Assembly: GCA_951799405.1 (NCBI GenBank) | Contig: OX637344.1 | Coordinates: forward strand, 4,216,001-4,280,000 | Length of the DNA: 64,000 nt | Direction: 5' to 3' | From: Agapetus fuscipes | Taxonomy: Eukaryota > Arthropoda > Insecta > Trichoptera > Glossosomatidae | Program-made: the position numbers and the translations under genes | In this document: piece by piece, positions 12,601-20,583 of the stretch | How positions within the stretch are numbered: the first letter of the stretch is position 1 | Layout of the letters: every line of letters starts with the position of its first letter | Notes under the pieces: generated by a model | Databases searched by the model: none | What the model was told of the DNA's origin: nothing | Seen by the model: the letters and a program-made list of their open reading frames with translations, nothing else

Positions 12601-14289
12601 TTGTTGATAAACGCTATGGTTGAGTGTAGACCTCACATTTTATACTTGAAGTTGAAGTACTGGTCCGAAATGAATATAAATTAGGAGTAAAATTTCCGGA
12701 GACGCGGGACAGGGTGGGAGGGGGTAAAGGGGGTGGGCATTGGACCATGCATAATTTATATTTTCCGAAACGAAAGCCGATAGCGTTTCGGCGTCACTGG
12801 AAAAGCTCTCTCAATGGAATTTTTACTATGAGACAGGAGCGCTAAGCACTGGCCGGTCAAGACTATGTAAAATATATATAAAAAGCTACAAATAGAATGT
12901 GTTATTTATAACCCATAAAAACACAAAAACAATGTTATTTAGAAATGTTGTAGGCTTTCACGGCCGGATTCAGATGCTTGGTATTGCTCTTCCGGGCTTT
13001 GACCATGGTCCATAGTTTCCTTCTTGTTGAATATCTGTTGCGTCCCATAAAGCAAAACTCTGCGAGGCTAACGCCTCTACAGACGGGGCTCCAGGGTGGA
13101 AGACCCTCTGCATCAGGCTCCTGTTCACAAGGCGCGTGCCACGTTTATAGTCAGTCCTGCCAACTTGGCTTACAGCACTGTCGAGCCCGCCCACTCTCGG
13201 TCACCTCTCGATCAAGCCTCTCTTGTCCCAAATCAGGCAGCGTGCATCTTCGGGTTGTGCCGAAGGCACACGACTGCTTCCGTAGTCTTTCAGATCGTCC
13301 TCCGACCAACAACCGCAGCAACCTCACAAGTTATCACGCACTGACGTTTTTTATGTTAAAAAATATATTTATGTTCTTATTTGTATAATCGGAGATATGC
13401 TCAAACCCTCCTCGTACCCGTCCTGTATGTATGTGTCAGAAGGACCCACAGAACATGGACGCTCATGCAAAGCTATATATTTTCTCAAGTGGCGAAAGGC
13501 CTTCCCGTGAAGTGAAAGCAACGGCACGACAAAACAAGAACCTCTAGGTCAGAGGCGTGCCCATGACTCTAAAAGTAAATTGTTCGATGTTACTGAAGCT
13601 AATACTAATAGCATACCTCGGGTGGCACTCCTTGTGGGATTGTTGCTAGATCACGAGTAGCGTGAATAATGATACACATAATACGAAATAGTAATAATAA
13701 TAATTTAAATCTAAGGACAGGATTACTGTGAATCCGCTGCGGATGCAGCTTGGCAAAATGAAGCGCAGAATCGCTCAAAAGCGGAGAAATTTGATTTTGT
13801 AGCAACAAAGTCTGCTTAACCGACTGGGCCAATGGCCGGCCGTACTGCAGCAAGGAGCGCAACCCGATCAGAGTGTTGCAATGGACAGTACCATAATATA
13901 TGAGGCACGTCCTGGGAGCTGGCGCCGCAAGGGCACTCTGCTGATAAGATGGATGGGATACCCAGCTGGTGTAGTTTGGCTTTAAAGTTTCCGTGGCCAG
14001 TTAAAAACTGGCTGGTAAAGTGGTTCGGGACAAGCCACTTTGCAGCCAAGCGCTGCTCGACGGAGGGGAAAAAAGAGTACAATATGTTGTTCTCCGAACT
14101 ATTCCACTCTCTTCTATAATAACAACAGTATCTAATTCTCACCTATCTGGTTGTGCGTGGAGAGTTCCTTGGGAGTGACGGCCAGGACCCTGCCTCCCAT
14201 CCCGCTGAGGTCCTTGCCGGAGTTGCCGAGGCGGATCCAGTCCATGAGGCTGTGCCCCGGCTGCAGGGCGCACTTGTTGCGGGGGTTGC
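3308..14289 (-). CDS. CYB5R4: Ncb5or-type cytochrome b5 reductase gene (CYB5R4 homologue), seven exons, 5' partial
   Basis: Joined minus-strand exons (14289-14143, 8725-8657, 7813-6797, 6525-6329, 5821-5721, 4936-4847, 3620-3308) encode 643 residues and a TAG stop, with every junction GT-AG and intron phases 1,1,1,0,2,2. The order is an N-terminal segment with SLMDWIRL, a cytochrome b5 domain (HPGG, then a second His 23 residues later in DQVHAW), a ~150-residue Ser/Thr/Asn/Lys-rich linker, a CS domain (KFDWIQKMD onward), and an FAD/NAD reductase domain (RAYTPI flavin motif, GTGVTPM and CGPSLF nucleotide motifs). This b5-CS-b5R order defines Ncb5or, a soluble NAD(P)H haem reductase associated with the ER and linked to fatty-acid desaturation and redox control. 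The initiating exon(s) upstream of 14289 were not found. The linker is far longer than the few tens of residues in the vertebrate protein. Confidence 0.92.
3753..4334 (+). repeat. Repeat D copy 1 (pairs with 52374-52948)
   Basis: About 580 bp that reappears in the same orientation at 52374-52948 with few differences, including a ~10-bp indel near 3865. It has no coding capacity. The second copy lies inside a larger element with long inverted ends, so this is probably part of a non-autonomous DNA transposon. It sits in the Ncb5or intron between the last two coding exons. Confidence 0.75.
4336..4460 (+). repeat. Repeat E copy
   Basis: Shares the words TTTTCACACTTTTGTA, TGTTTTCT and CATTTATCTGAGAAAC with segments at 33950-34020 and 60020-60640 (plus) and 49395-49490 (minus). 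Unclassified short interspersed repeat. Confidence 0.5.
4847..4936 (-). CDS. CYB5R4: Ncb5or exon: reductase domain beta-alpha unit
   Basis: 90 bp, phase 2 in and out; acceptor AG at 4938-4937 and donor GT (GTGGGT) at 4846-4845. It encodes KMVDLLFFNRSERDILW and the following helix, corresponding to the KLMFFNKTEDDIIW region of the vertebrate protein. Confidence 0.9.
5522..5691. mobile_element. hAT-like MITE, 170 bp
   Basis: It is flanked by an exact 8-bp duplication GTCTAATG (5514-5521 and 5692-5699). The ends are imperfect inverted repeats (CAGCGGTTTCGAAACT against TAATGGTTTCCAAACT read inward). An 8-bp duplication plus CAGNGGTTYYCAAAC-like ends is the hAT signature. No transposase is encoded. 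It lies in the Ncb5or intron next to an exon donor. Confidence 0.8.
5721..5821 (-). CDS. CYB5R4: Ncb5or exon: NAD(P)-binding motif
   Basis: 101 bp; acceptor TTGCAG at 5827-5822 and donor GT (GTAATA) at 5720-5719, phase 0 in and phase 2 out. It encodes CLIAAGTGVTPMLNIIQFALQ, with the glycine-rich pyridine-nucleotide loop. A hAT-like MITE (5522-5691) ends about 28 bp downstream of the donor. Confidence 0.92.
5985..6140. repeat. Foldback-like array of TGACAAAACA motif
   Basis: The left part has repeats of CATGACAAAACAACAC and the right part the complementary TGTTTTGTCATGAGATG, so the block is an inverted pair of arms built from ~10-16 bp tandem units. Related blocks occur at 11700-12010, 12495-12590, 29160-29252, 38636-38740 and 38985-39110. 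Confidence 0.6.
6329..6525 (-). CDS. CYB5R4: Ncb5or exon: FAD-binding part of reductase domain
   Basis: 197 bp; acceptor AG at 6527-6526 and donor GT (GTGAGG) at 6328-6327, ending in phase 0. It contains RAYTPIPPYMLSEF, the R-x-Y-[ST]-P-[IV] flavin-phosphate motif of the b5 reductase family, and GSFGLKT at the end of the FAD barrel. Confidence 0.92.
6580..6730 (+). repeat. rep-B partial copy
   Basis: 5'-truncated: starts at the TTGCAGG...GTTCATGTGAGATTTGG segment and runs through the CTTGTGG...GGCATTTTATATGAATCC segment. It lies in an Ncb5or intron. Confidence 0.65.
6797..7813 (-). CDS. CYB5R4: Ncb5or exon: end of b5 domain, long linker, CS domain
   Basis: 1017 bp. The acceptor AG is at 7815-7814 and the donor GT (GTAAGT) at 6796-6795. 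It starts with the remainder of the b5 domain (second haem ligand in LFDQVHAWVNYES). About 150 residues rich in Ser, Thr, Asn, Lys and Glu follow, with no recognised domain. Then comes a CS (p23/Hsp20-like) beta-sandwich beginning KFDWIQKMDTLTLIFYTKQ. The exon end connects to the flavin-domain entry (FPVGYHSRISCPDD). Confidence 0.92.
8050..8170 (+). pseudogene. LINE ORF2 C-terminal fragment with GAA-repeat tail
   Basis: One frame reads DWKAAAVDRRSWRRRLMKAK followed closely by a stop and a (GAA)n run. A W..A..DR..WRR.. motif just before the stop is typical of the C terminus of some non-LTR retrotransposon polyproteins. A rep-B copy follows directly. Confidence 0.45.
8171..8397 (+). repeat. rep-B copy
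   Basis: Begins at TATGAGGCTGACC and runs to GCATTTTAGATAATTGGTTATAATA. It belongs to the 'ACTTTTGCCAATGC / ACATGTGCCTG' subfamily that is also at 31116, 34088 and 47542. Confidence 0.75.
8657..8725 (-). CDS. CYB5R4: Ncb5or exon: b5 core with HPGG
   Basis: 69 bp, phase 1 at both ends; acceptor AG at 8727-8726 and donor GT at 8656-8655. It encodes NAWIAIRGRVYNITDYLNYHPG. The His of HPGG is the first axial haem ligand in the family. Confidence 0.92.
9062..9600 (+). mobile_element. Heterodimeric tRNA SINE (SINE-C + SINE-A), copy 1
   Basis: The first head (9062-9130) is a tRNA-like SINE-C promoter with box B-like GTTCGATTCC. Its body runs to GCGACGACCAAGC. After GTAAAAAG the second, SINE-A head begins at about 9294 (GGTCGATAGCTCAGTTGG, box B-like GTTCGAGTCC), with its body ending near 9600 at the TGTGAAGCTTAGT sequence. 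The same joint occurs at 50175-50668 and 63486-63954. Confidence 0.75.
9686..9745 (-). repeat. SINE-A 3'-end fragment
   Basis: Reads GCGCAACTAAGCTACACATATAG, the reverse complement of the SINE-A tail, and stops at the LINE tail repeats. Confidence 0.6.
9746..10655 (-). pseudogene. Non-LTR retrotransposon, 5'-truncated ORF2 (RT palm to C terminus)
   Basis: On the minus strand an uninterrupted frame runs from about 10650 to the TAG at 9780-9782. It contains the RT catalytic LLYADDAVLIADS (about 10575-10605) and then a thumb region with LPTLMYGSEAWTVNDSEM. The C-terminal part has VMRWFGHVERM and GKGRPRKVWSDQI, typical of a widespread arthropod LINE lineage. The 3' tail is a short GTTACA repeat (about 9746-9765). 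Everything upstream of the palm is missing. Further pieces of the same family are at 29262-29695, 30867-31015, 49485-49870, 60733-60785 and 61437-61526. It lies in an Ncb5or intron. Confidence 0.85.
10668..11200 (-). repeat. SINE-A copy split by a rep-B insertion
   Basis: The body (10668-10842) and the tRNA-like head (11103-11200, box B-like GGATTCGAACC on the plus strand) are one SINE-A copy on the minus strand. They are separated by a 260-bp rep-B insertion. Confidence 0.85.
10843..11102 (+). mobile_element. rep-B full-length copy inserted in SINE-A
   Basis: Flanked by the 8-bp duplication ACCGAAAC (10835-10842 and 11103-11110) inside SINE-A sequence. This defines the ends of rep-B: a 5' start near TTGTTCCTTGACTTATAGG and a 3' tail GATTAGATTAGATTAG. 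The full-length unit is 260 bp. Confidence 0.9.
11455..11690. repeat. Repeat H, palindromic MITE-like segment(s)
   Basis: Contains AACAAAAATGTATGGACAATAAAACAGC and the mirrored GCTGTTTTA...CAAAAAAG parts, with GTTTAA-type ends. Related copies are at 19430-20340, 32740-33012, 36320-36430, 43018-43124, 43500-43570 and 58625-58935. Confidence 0.4.
11700..12010. repeat. Foldback-like array of TGACAAAACA motif, long copy
   Basis: The left arm (11700-11857) is made of TGACAAAACATCAC units. A ~50-bp centre contains CATACCTAAAACAGAACA. The right arm (about 11905-12005) has complementary TTTTGTCATAGTGATG units. Terminal arms built of short tandem repeats are the architecture of foldback elements; no transposase is present. 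Confidence 0.65.
12012..12223 (-). repeat. Repeat G copy 1 with tRNA-like head
   Basis: Minus-strand 12095-12020 has a tRNA-like order (GTGGTCTAGTAGTTAGCG, then GGATTTGAATCC). The adjoining segment to 12223, with TTTCACGGCCG and GCTCTTCCGGG, is repeated at 12840-12998. Confidence 0.55.
12231..12496 (+). repeat. rep-B full-length copy
   Basis: From TTCCTTGACTTATAGG to a tail of four GATTA units. Confidence 0.85.
12497..12590. repeat. Foldback-like TGTTTTGTCA array, right-arm fragment
   Basis: Tandem degenerate units such as GTGTCGTTTTGTCACTG directly follow the rep-B tail. Confidence 0.5.
12840..12998 (-). repeat. Repeat G copy 2
   Basis: Matches 12070-12223: GGTCAAGACTATGTAAAAT, then GTAGGCTTTCACGGCCGGAT and GCTCTTCCGGGC. 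The CGGCCGTGAAAGCC word also occurs near 31960 and 42285, where hammerhead-like modules lie nearby. Confidence 0.55.
12999..13600. other. No assigned gene; unrecognised ORF-bearing segment
   Basis: A GC-richer segment (13000-13330) carries overlapping short ORFs on both strands. The minus-strand ORF that runs through 12999-13194 reads GAPSVEALASQSFALWDATD and shares no motif I recognise. It may be decayed transposon coding DNA, given the adjoining repeat G. Confidence 0.35.
13600..14115 (-). pseudogene. R1-like LINE C-terminal fragment, frameshifted
   Basis: The minus-strand frame from about 14112 reads FLTGHGNFKAKLHQLGI then CPCG-x8-H-x4-C (ECPCG...PHILWYC), the C-terminal zinc-binding motif of R1/jockey-type LINE proteins. 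The end of the protein (RSLLQYGRPLAQSVKQTLLL) is in another frame (stop near 13605), so there is at least one frameshift. The fragment starts about 25-30 bp downstream of the Ncb5or exon donor at 14142. Confidence 0.65.
14143..14289 (-). CDS. CYB5R4: Ncb5or exon: pre-b5 segment and start of b5 domain
   Basis: 147 bp. The acceptor is TTATTGTTACAG (AG at 14291-14290) and the donor GT is at 14142-14141. The translation includes PRNKCALQPGHSLMDWIRL and VLAVTPKELSTHNQI, matching the conserved N-terminal part of Ncb5or. The exon is GC-rich against AT-rich introns. It begins with the last two bases of a codon (phase 1), so at least one more coding exon lies upstream. Confidence 0.9.
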   Translation of the reverse strand, partial: ATPATSAPCSRGTASWTGSASATPARTSAGWEAGSWPSLPRNSPRTTR

Positions 14290-14361
14290 CTGTAACAATA
14301 AAAAAAACATCCCTTCAGTCAAAATAACAGAGTCGGGGGAAATTATAATTGAAATTGAATT

Positions 14362-14608
14362 GTAATCTATAATCTAAGTTGCAAAGGTATGTTACATTTA
14401 GGATTCATATTATTTAATACATGCCCACAAACAGACACGTGTAAGTTTGCGATTACAGGCGCCGCATGTGTACTTACAAATTAAATTTAGAATCTCAAAT
14501 GAACATAATCCTGCAACTTTTTCTGGCCTTCCCTGAAACATTGGCAATGTAAACCATTTGTTTGGGTGGTCAGCCTCATAACAACCTATAAGTCAAAGAA
14601 TAAGGATC
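14362..14608 (-). repeat. rep-B copy
   Basis: Minus strand, from TTCTTTGACTTATAGG to the TTATAGATTA-type tail; one internal deletion near the TTTCAGGGAA box. Confidence 0.8.
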
Positions 14609-14736
14609 AGTGATGAATAATTAGGTAGCTGGCTGTAATTTTTTACAGAATAGATGGTCAGCCTTTAACCAACCAATAAGTGAAGGAATTTATGCCAACC
14701 ATATTAGTCAAGGAATAAGAATACAGTGATGCAAAG

Positions 14737-14970
14737 GTTGGTATGCGGCTGACCAACAATGCTGGTAAAATGGTTCACTTTGCCAATTTCACCCCTGTTT
14801 TAGAGAAATACGGCAAGAGTTGCAGGGTGTATGTCCATTTGAGATTTGGTTTTTATGTTGTAGGTTCACATGAGGCATGTGCAAGCGCGAACTTGTACGT
14901 GTCTGGTTGTGAGAATGCATGTAATGTGAACCTCCAATGTAACATATCTTTGCAACTTAGATTAGATTAG
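14737..14970 (+). repeat. rep-B copy
   Basis: Starts at GTTGGTATGCGGCTGACC and ends in AACTTAGATTAGATTAGA; slightly 5'-truncated. Confidence 0.8.
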
Positions 14971-15017
14971 ATGTATAAATTAGCATTGAAAAAATAGCGT
15001 ACAGTATTGCAAAAGTC

Positions 15018-15330
15018 CGGTCGATAGCTCACTAGGTAGAGTGCTTGCATTCGGACCGAGAGTTCGGGTTCGAATCCCACCGAGGGAGTAAGAAATGATT
15101 TCCGGCTTCGGTGTTTATATCGAAAGCCAAAATAAAATACCAGCAAGGTTTACTCAGCCTTCACAATAAATGAGTACCAGCCCCCTTGAGCCAGCTTGAA
15201 AATCCCCACTTCAACTGAAGTGGTTGGCGTAAAGCCAGCCCCCTTACCTGTAAAAATGAATAGGTTATACTCACTCGGAAAACCTTCGGGGATAATGCGG
15301 CAAGAAGCTACACTACATATTTTATTAGCT
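15018..15330 (+). repeat. SINE-A copy
   Basis: tRNA-like head with GGTCGATAGCTCACTAGG and box B GGTTCGAATCC. Body with AAAATACCAGCAAGG and AACTGAAGTGGTTGG. The 3' end decays near 15325. Confidence 0.8.
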
Positions 15331-15823
15331 GACTGTAAATGAGAATCAATCAATGCGAAATTAATAATCAAATCTGCAAAACTATTTCCAGAAAGATAAT
15401 GCAGATTATGCCGTTTTGATGGCTTCCGCAAAATAGATGCGCGATTCTGTGTTGAAATTTTCATCTCCGGCTTGAATGGGCGCGTGAAATGGATTGAAAC
15501 CGATTCGATCGCGGCAGAGTTATGGTAATTCGTTGCCGGGTGTTGAATTATTGGGAGAACAGGTGAGTGATGTGTGGGGGATGGTGGGGAGCACCCCTAA
15601 CGACCCCAATGCGGGCCCCTAGGGTAAGCGCCTCTTATCAATCTACGTCCGCACCCTAAGGGTAGTACATTAGGGTAGTGGAACAACTGAGAGAGCGCGT
15701 GTCGATCCTGAAATTGAGGTAATCGAATTGACGGCACTAATACATAAGGTATATTATGGCGTTTGATTGTTCAAAAACGATATTTAATTTTAGCCATTGA
15801 AATATGTTAGTATGAAAATGCAT

Positions 15824-15898
15824 GCGTGTCTGGATTCTTCTAGTAGGTTGGAAGTCGCGTGTGCTGGTGTAGAGGTGTATGGAAGAATCCAGACGCGC
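15824..15898. repeat. 75-bp inverted repeat
   Basis: 17-bp arms GCGTGTCTGGATTCTTC (15824-15840) and GAAGAATCCAGACGCGC (15882-15898) with one mismatch. Its nature is unknown; it could be a very short TIR element. Confidence 0.5.
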
Positions 15899-15956
15899 TA
15901 TAGTGAACTCTCAACTCTTCTTCCGGGCTTTGTATTTAAGGCGAGTTCTGCTGAAA

Positions 15957-16438
15957 ATAACTTGCTTGACGTATAGATTGGTATGAGGCTGAGCACCTAT
16001 CTAATCTAACCTAATCTAAGTTGCAAATATATGTAACATTGGGAATTCACATTACATGCATTCTCACAAGCAGACACGTACAAGTTCGCGTTTGCGCATG
16101 CCGCATGTGAACCTACAACATATAAACCAAATCTCAAATGGGCATACACCCTGCAACTCCTGCCGACCTTCCCTGAATCCGGCGTGACATTGGCAATATA
16201 TATATATTGGCACCTGTAGGTACTGTAAAAAAATGGCTCGCTTTGCCAATGTCACCCCTGTTTCAGGGAAGGTCGGCTAAAGTTGCAGGGTGTATGTTCA
16301 TTTGAGGTTTGAATTTAATTTGTAACTATACATGCAGCATTTGTAATCGCAAACTTGCGCGTGTCTTTTTGTGGGCATGGATTTGATATGAGCTTTCAAT
16401 GTTAATATATCTTTGCAACTTAGATTATAGATTATAAG
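15957..16438 (+). repeat. rep-B copy split by another rep-B
   Basis: The 5' part (15957-15998) and the rest (16210-16438) form one plus-strand copy. The interruption is a minus-strand, 5'-truncated rep-B. Confidence 0.8.
15999..16209 (-). mobile_element. 5'-truncated rep-B inserted in rep-B
   Basis: Flanked by the 6-bp duplication GCACCT (15993-15998, 16210-16215). The inserted copy has its TTAGATTAG tail but lacks about the first 50 bp. Such 5' truncation is expected of target-primed reverse transcription. Confidence 0.8.
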
Positions 16439-16705
16439 AGTTTTCACGCTTCCTCCATGTTATTCTATCGTCTTTGCCTTGCCCGCATAGTTTCCCTTTG
16501 TGGTTCACCCAGCAGTCTATCGTATCCTCGCATCATCAGAGATATGTGGGAGATGGAGGGATCTACTACACATATACACTCACTTCATTACGTAGTCTGA
16601 AGCCTCGTCTTATCAATCAAGCAGATAAGTGAACATGGCACAATTCTAACACATAAATAATATCGATAGCTTCAAGCGAATGTCGATAATCTAGTTTTAA
16701 ACTTA

Positions 16706-16836
16706 GACCCGGTGTTTTCAACGTTAGCATGGTGACTTTATATTGAATGAAAAGGACGCACTTATGTCAATCGTGAAGGTAGTTTTTTTTTAACAGTTCA
16801 AAGTCACATAAGCTAAAGTTAAAAAATATACCGGTC
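16706..16836. mobile_element. Harbinger-like MITE, copy 1
   Basis: Inverted ends GACCCGGTGTTTTCAACG and (inward) GACCGGTATATTTTTTAAC, flanked by TTA duplications within CTTAG (16702-16706, 16836-16840). TWA duplications within CTWAG targets are known for PIF/Harbinger. The second copy is at 36718-36845. Confidence 0.65.
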
Positions 16837-16842
16837 TTAGTA

Positions 16843-17150
16843 ACCTGTCCGTAGTCTAGTGATGACGCTTTGGACTCGTAAATATAAGGCTGTGGATTCG
16901 AATCCCGGCAGAGCACAAAAAATAAACAATTTATATTTTCAAAACATTTCTTTGCTGTGATGAAAAATTCATACACCTTTACAAAAGACCGGTCACCAAA
17001 GGTCCATCCAGCCTTACAGCAACTGGGTTTTGCTTGAGAATTGACGCTTCCTATAGCGACGACCAAGCTCGCACAGCGCTCTTGAGGTGTGATTCACACA
17101 AAAACAGCGCTCACCAAATAAATCAACTTAATATTATTATTATTATAGAA
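16843..17150 (+). repeat. SINE-C copy, full length
   Basis: tRNA-like head (GTCCGTAGTCTAGTGATG; box B GATTCGAATCC), body to CACACAAAAACAGCGCTC, tail of ATT repeats. It begins directly after the Harbinger-like MITE. Confidence 0.85.
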
Positions 17151-17468
17151 ATTCCGTTCTGGAATTTTTTTAAGAAAAACATGCTAAGATGGTGAAAAAA
17201 TATAGAAATATATTATGTAGGTAGATAAAAAGGCACGTTTTTGGGAAACATTATTTTGCACTAGAGTTAATCCTCTATAAAATGAAACGCTTCGCGAGTT
17301 GGCGCCTCTCCAAAGCCTCCTGCGGTTAAAAGCCGACAAGTTGAAATTTGGCAACAGTGTGTGTGAACTGTGCAGTGAATAGTTTCAAACAAGACATTGT
17401 AGACCTGAATACAAAGTTTGGTTTTGAAAGGGAGGGATGTGAATGTTGCCGTGGAATTATAGAGGGTC

Positions 17469-17722
17469 TAATCTAATCTAATCTAATCTAAGCTGCAAAG
17501 ATATATATCATTTAAGATTTATATTAAACGCATTCCCACAAGCAGACATGTATAATTTCGCGCCAACATATGCCGCATGTGGACCTACAATATAAAAACC
17601 CAACCTCAAATGAACATAAGCCCTGCAACTCTTGCCGTCCTTCCCTGAAACAGGGGTGACATTGGCAAAGTGAACCATTTTTTACAGTATGGGTGGTCAG
17701 CCGCATACCAACCTATAAGTCA
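17469..17722 (-). repeat. rep-B full-length copy
   Basis: TAATCTAATCTAATC tail on the left; TCCTTGACTTATAGG 5' end at about 17722. Followed by a GGAAGGAGGAAAGG purine run (17721-17768). Confidence 0.85.
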
Positions 17723-17793
17723 AGGAAGGAGGAAAGGAGGAAGGAAGGAGGTATAAGGAAGGAGGGTAATAAAATTAAATAACAGATGATGAG

Positions 17794-17942
17794 AGGCTTA
17801 TGTTCATTTGAGATGGGTTCTTATAATGTAGGTCCACATGCGGCATGTGTTAGCGCGAAATTATACATGTCTGCTTGTGGGAATGCACTTGATATAAATC
17901 TTAAATGATATATATCCTTGCAGCTTAGATTAGATTAGATGA
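17794..17942 (+). repeat. rep-B 3' half
   Basis: 5'-truncated copy from GGCTTATGTTCATTTGAGAT to AGATTAGATTAGATGAG. Confidence 0.8.
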
Positions 17943-17989
17943 GAACGCTTCTTCATTGTGACAAAGTAGTTACTTAAATAATGAAAAAT

Positions 17990-18275
17990 CCCAATCTCAA
18001 TTGCGAAGATAAATAAATATTTCAGTTTCATATTTGATGCTAGCTCGCAAAGAGACACGTGTAAGTTCGCGTACACATTCTGCACTTGTATTTAAAAAAA
18101 AATGTAGTGAAAAAAAACTCCATCTTTGTCCACCCTACTCTGAAGCAGGAGTGTTGTTGGAATTAAAGTGAATCAAGTTGCAAGAAAAAGCTTGCCTCTT
18201 TGTCCATCCTTCCATGAAAAAGGAGTAACATTGATAAAGTGCACCACATTTTGCTGTCTCATACCAATCTTTGAG
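17990..18275 (-). repeat. rep-B, strongly diverged copy
   Basis: Recognisable by AGACACGTGTAAGTTCGCG, a partly duplicated CCTTCC..GAAAAAGGAGTAACATTG box and the 5' CATACCAATC..GAGTCA end. Confidence 0.5.
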
Positions 18276-18279
18276 TCAG

Positions 18280-19005
18280 CAACAAAAAATTCAAATAAAT
18301 GGTACTGTGAAGTTCAAAGTTAGCTAAACTTTAAACTTTACAAACTTTTAAGATGGGTACTTTTGATGCGTTGTCAAATTACTTCTTATTTTTCAATTGC
18401 GCTACAGCCTAATTCAACCCTTGACCTTCTTCAGCTTTTATCTCCAGCTCCACCTATTCCAAGATGTTGCTGTTTAGCTCACAATTTGTGGAAGCAGAAA
18501 CATAACAAGTTACGATAATCTACAAAGCCTGTAGTTGAACTGCTGGTAAACACAACGATACAATGTTGCCAAATAAGCATTGTAAAGAGTTTTCTAACCA
18601 AGGCTGGCACAGCTTTCTGTGTACCTCTGTTAATCTAGCTTCATCCCGGTGCCTATACTTTTCTCTGTGCTCTCAACTCGCCACACGTTTTTTTTTTTTT
18701 TTTGGTTTCCCAGATAGGGGGCGCGCCGCGGGGCACAGCAATTTGGATGAAAAATTGGATAAAAAGCGCGTGGAGTCTAGACCCCCGAAAAGCTTCCGTC
18801 AAATTTGGCTTTTATTTTGTGAACCTTTCCCTCAGTTTTTGGTACGGGTATATTCAGCCGGTGCAAAAGCTTCAAGCGAAAACCATCAATATTTTAAATG
18901 CTTTATTATCCGGGGAGATATTTTCATTACGGCGGAAAAGAAAAATGGGGAAGCTCTTGTACATTTATGAGTGAAATAAATTGGTTTATTTTATCATTAC
19001 GTGTC
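18280..19005. other. Mostly unassigned; possible hAT-MITE relative at 18704-18960
   Basis: A T(15+) run is followed by GGTTTCCCAGATAGGGGGCG, similar to the left end of the hAT-like MITEs at 5522 and 29287. The right end was not found. The ORFs here overlap that repeat and are not credible genes. The remainder shows nothing recognisable. Confidence 0.3.
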
Positions 19006-19150
19006 TGGTCGATAGCTCAGTTGGTAGAGAGCTTGCACTCCATGCGGTGAGCTTGGGTCCGAATCCCACCGAGAGTGTCAGAAATGGTCTTCCGTTTCGG
19101 TGTTTATTTCAAACCCCAAAATAAAATATCGGAAAGGCTTCACAAGAAAT
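19006..19150 (+). repeat. SINE-A, 3'-truncated copy
   Basis: tRNA-like head GGTCGATAGCTCAGTTGG with GTCCGAATCC, then body up to CACAAGAAATGAGTAAAC, where similarity stops. Confidence 0.75.
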
Positions 19151-19159
19151 GAGTAAACA

Positions 19160-19970
19160 TCGATCGCATTAAAAAAGCCAATCAACAAATTAAAAAAAAA
19201 AGCGCCAAGACAAAGGCAGAATCTTTCCTATATATTTTTTACAACCTTCTGAATAATTCATCTAAATAAGCGATGAAAATAAATTGAGTGTTTTTTTCTC
19301 AGCGAGCACAATTTCAAGTCGAGATTACTTTATGGCCATTCCGCCCTTTCAGCCAATCAGGTGCCTTCCCGCCTCTCCGAGGGTTCCTGATCAATTCGAC
19401 GTATCTCTCCACAGGTCATCAGAGTGGAAAACTCTACGTTTAAACTCTGCTCAAGCGTGTTTCAAAAAGTTTATTATTAAGATTTTATCTGGGGTTCACT
19501 TTTCACGGTTACATTTATTTCACAATATTTATGTTTAAACAGGATGATTACATGATATGGTTCACTCTGAACATTTCTATTTTGCTCTGTAGAGGCGCTG
19601 TCGTATTTTTCATACGTTTTCTTTTGGAAAAAGCCATAGTTCAATTAAAACGCTATTTTAACATTAATGATACAGGTCGTTAGAGTGTTTAAACATTAGC
19701 GTTGCACATAAAAATGTATACATATATATTTTTAATTTGTTTAATTAATTTGATTTTGTTTTTTTTTCATACATTTTGGTGTTATTGGGGTACAGGCCGT
19801 ACAAGTGGAAAAACTTTTTGAAAAACTCGATGAAAGCGTCTTCCAAAAAGTTATCATTAAAATCGCTGTTTAAATTTCATATTGATTTGGAAAACGATTC
19901 CAATTCTCATTTTTCAATTATATTTTATTTACTTATTGTTACATATCGTTAAATGTAATTAATTATTTTT
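19160..19970. other. AT-rich, repeat-H-like segments, no gene
   Basis: Contains several words of repeat H (GTTTAAAC, CATACATTTTGGTG, GAGGCGCTGTCG) in mirrored order, suggesting decayed palindromic MITEs. No ORF is convincing. Confidence 0.35.
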
Positions 19971-19974
19971 GTTC

Positions 19975-20085
19975 TTTGACTTATATGTTGGTTTGAGGCT
20001 GATCACCCATACTATACAAAATACTCCATTTGCCAATGTCAATCATGTTTCAGGAAAGGTCGGAAAGAGTTGACGAACCTATTTG
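19975..20085 (+). repeat. rep-B 5' part
   Basis: TTCTTTGACTTATATGTTGG through CATGTTTCAGGAAAGGTCGG, then interrupted by repeat-H-like DNA that runs to about 20340. Confidence 0.65.
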
Positions 20086-20583
20086 GTTGAGTTTAAACGA
20101 TTTGTTTTAGAATGGAAAAACTTAACATTTAAAATAGCGTTAACCAAAAAATGCATGAAAACAAAAATGCTCACTATAGGCACTGTTCAAATTTCATACA
20201 TATTTTTTCAAAACGATTTTGTTGAGTTTAAACGCTTTATTTATTTAAAAAAAAAAAACACAGTTTTAATTCACTATTTTAATATTTTATGCTCGAATAC
20301 TTTCGCCTTAAAAGGCAACGCTTAAGTTTATACTTGAGGGAGCAGGTCATGGAAGTGGGTAAACTTCAAGTAGTCGTTTACAGGGCCTTCGCCCTAAATA
20401 AATATTTTTACTTCGGAAAGCGTCACTTCAAAAGGTCTGAAATGCCTTCCGCGAGTCGAAATAAATTGATATTAACAAGTTTCTGCCCCCGCCCGGTCCA
20501 AAGATTAAAATTTGCTGTGGAATTAAAACTAAACAAAAACCCATTAACGTTTTACCAACAAAAAATATCAATATTTGATGACA

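Noticed and set aside
15040..15080. tRNA genes suggested by box A/box B-like heads (also at 9294, 16843, 21568, 41070, 43148 and others)
   Set aside because: Each is followed by a conserved SINE body, and the anticodon and acceptor stems are degenerate, so these are SINE promoters, not tRNA genes.
18563..18974. ORFs of 135 and 90 codons
   Set aside because: They cross a poly-T run and a hAT-MITE-like repeat and show no protein motif.
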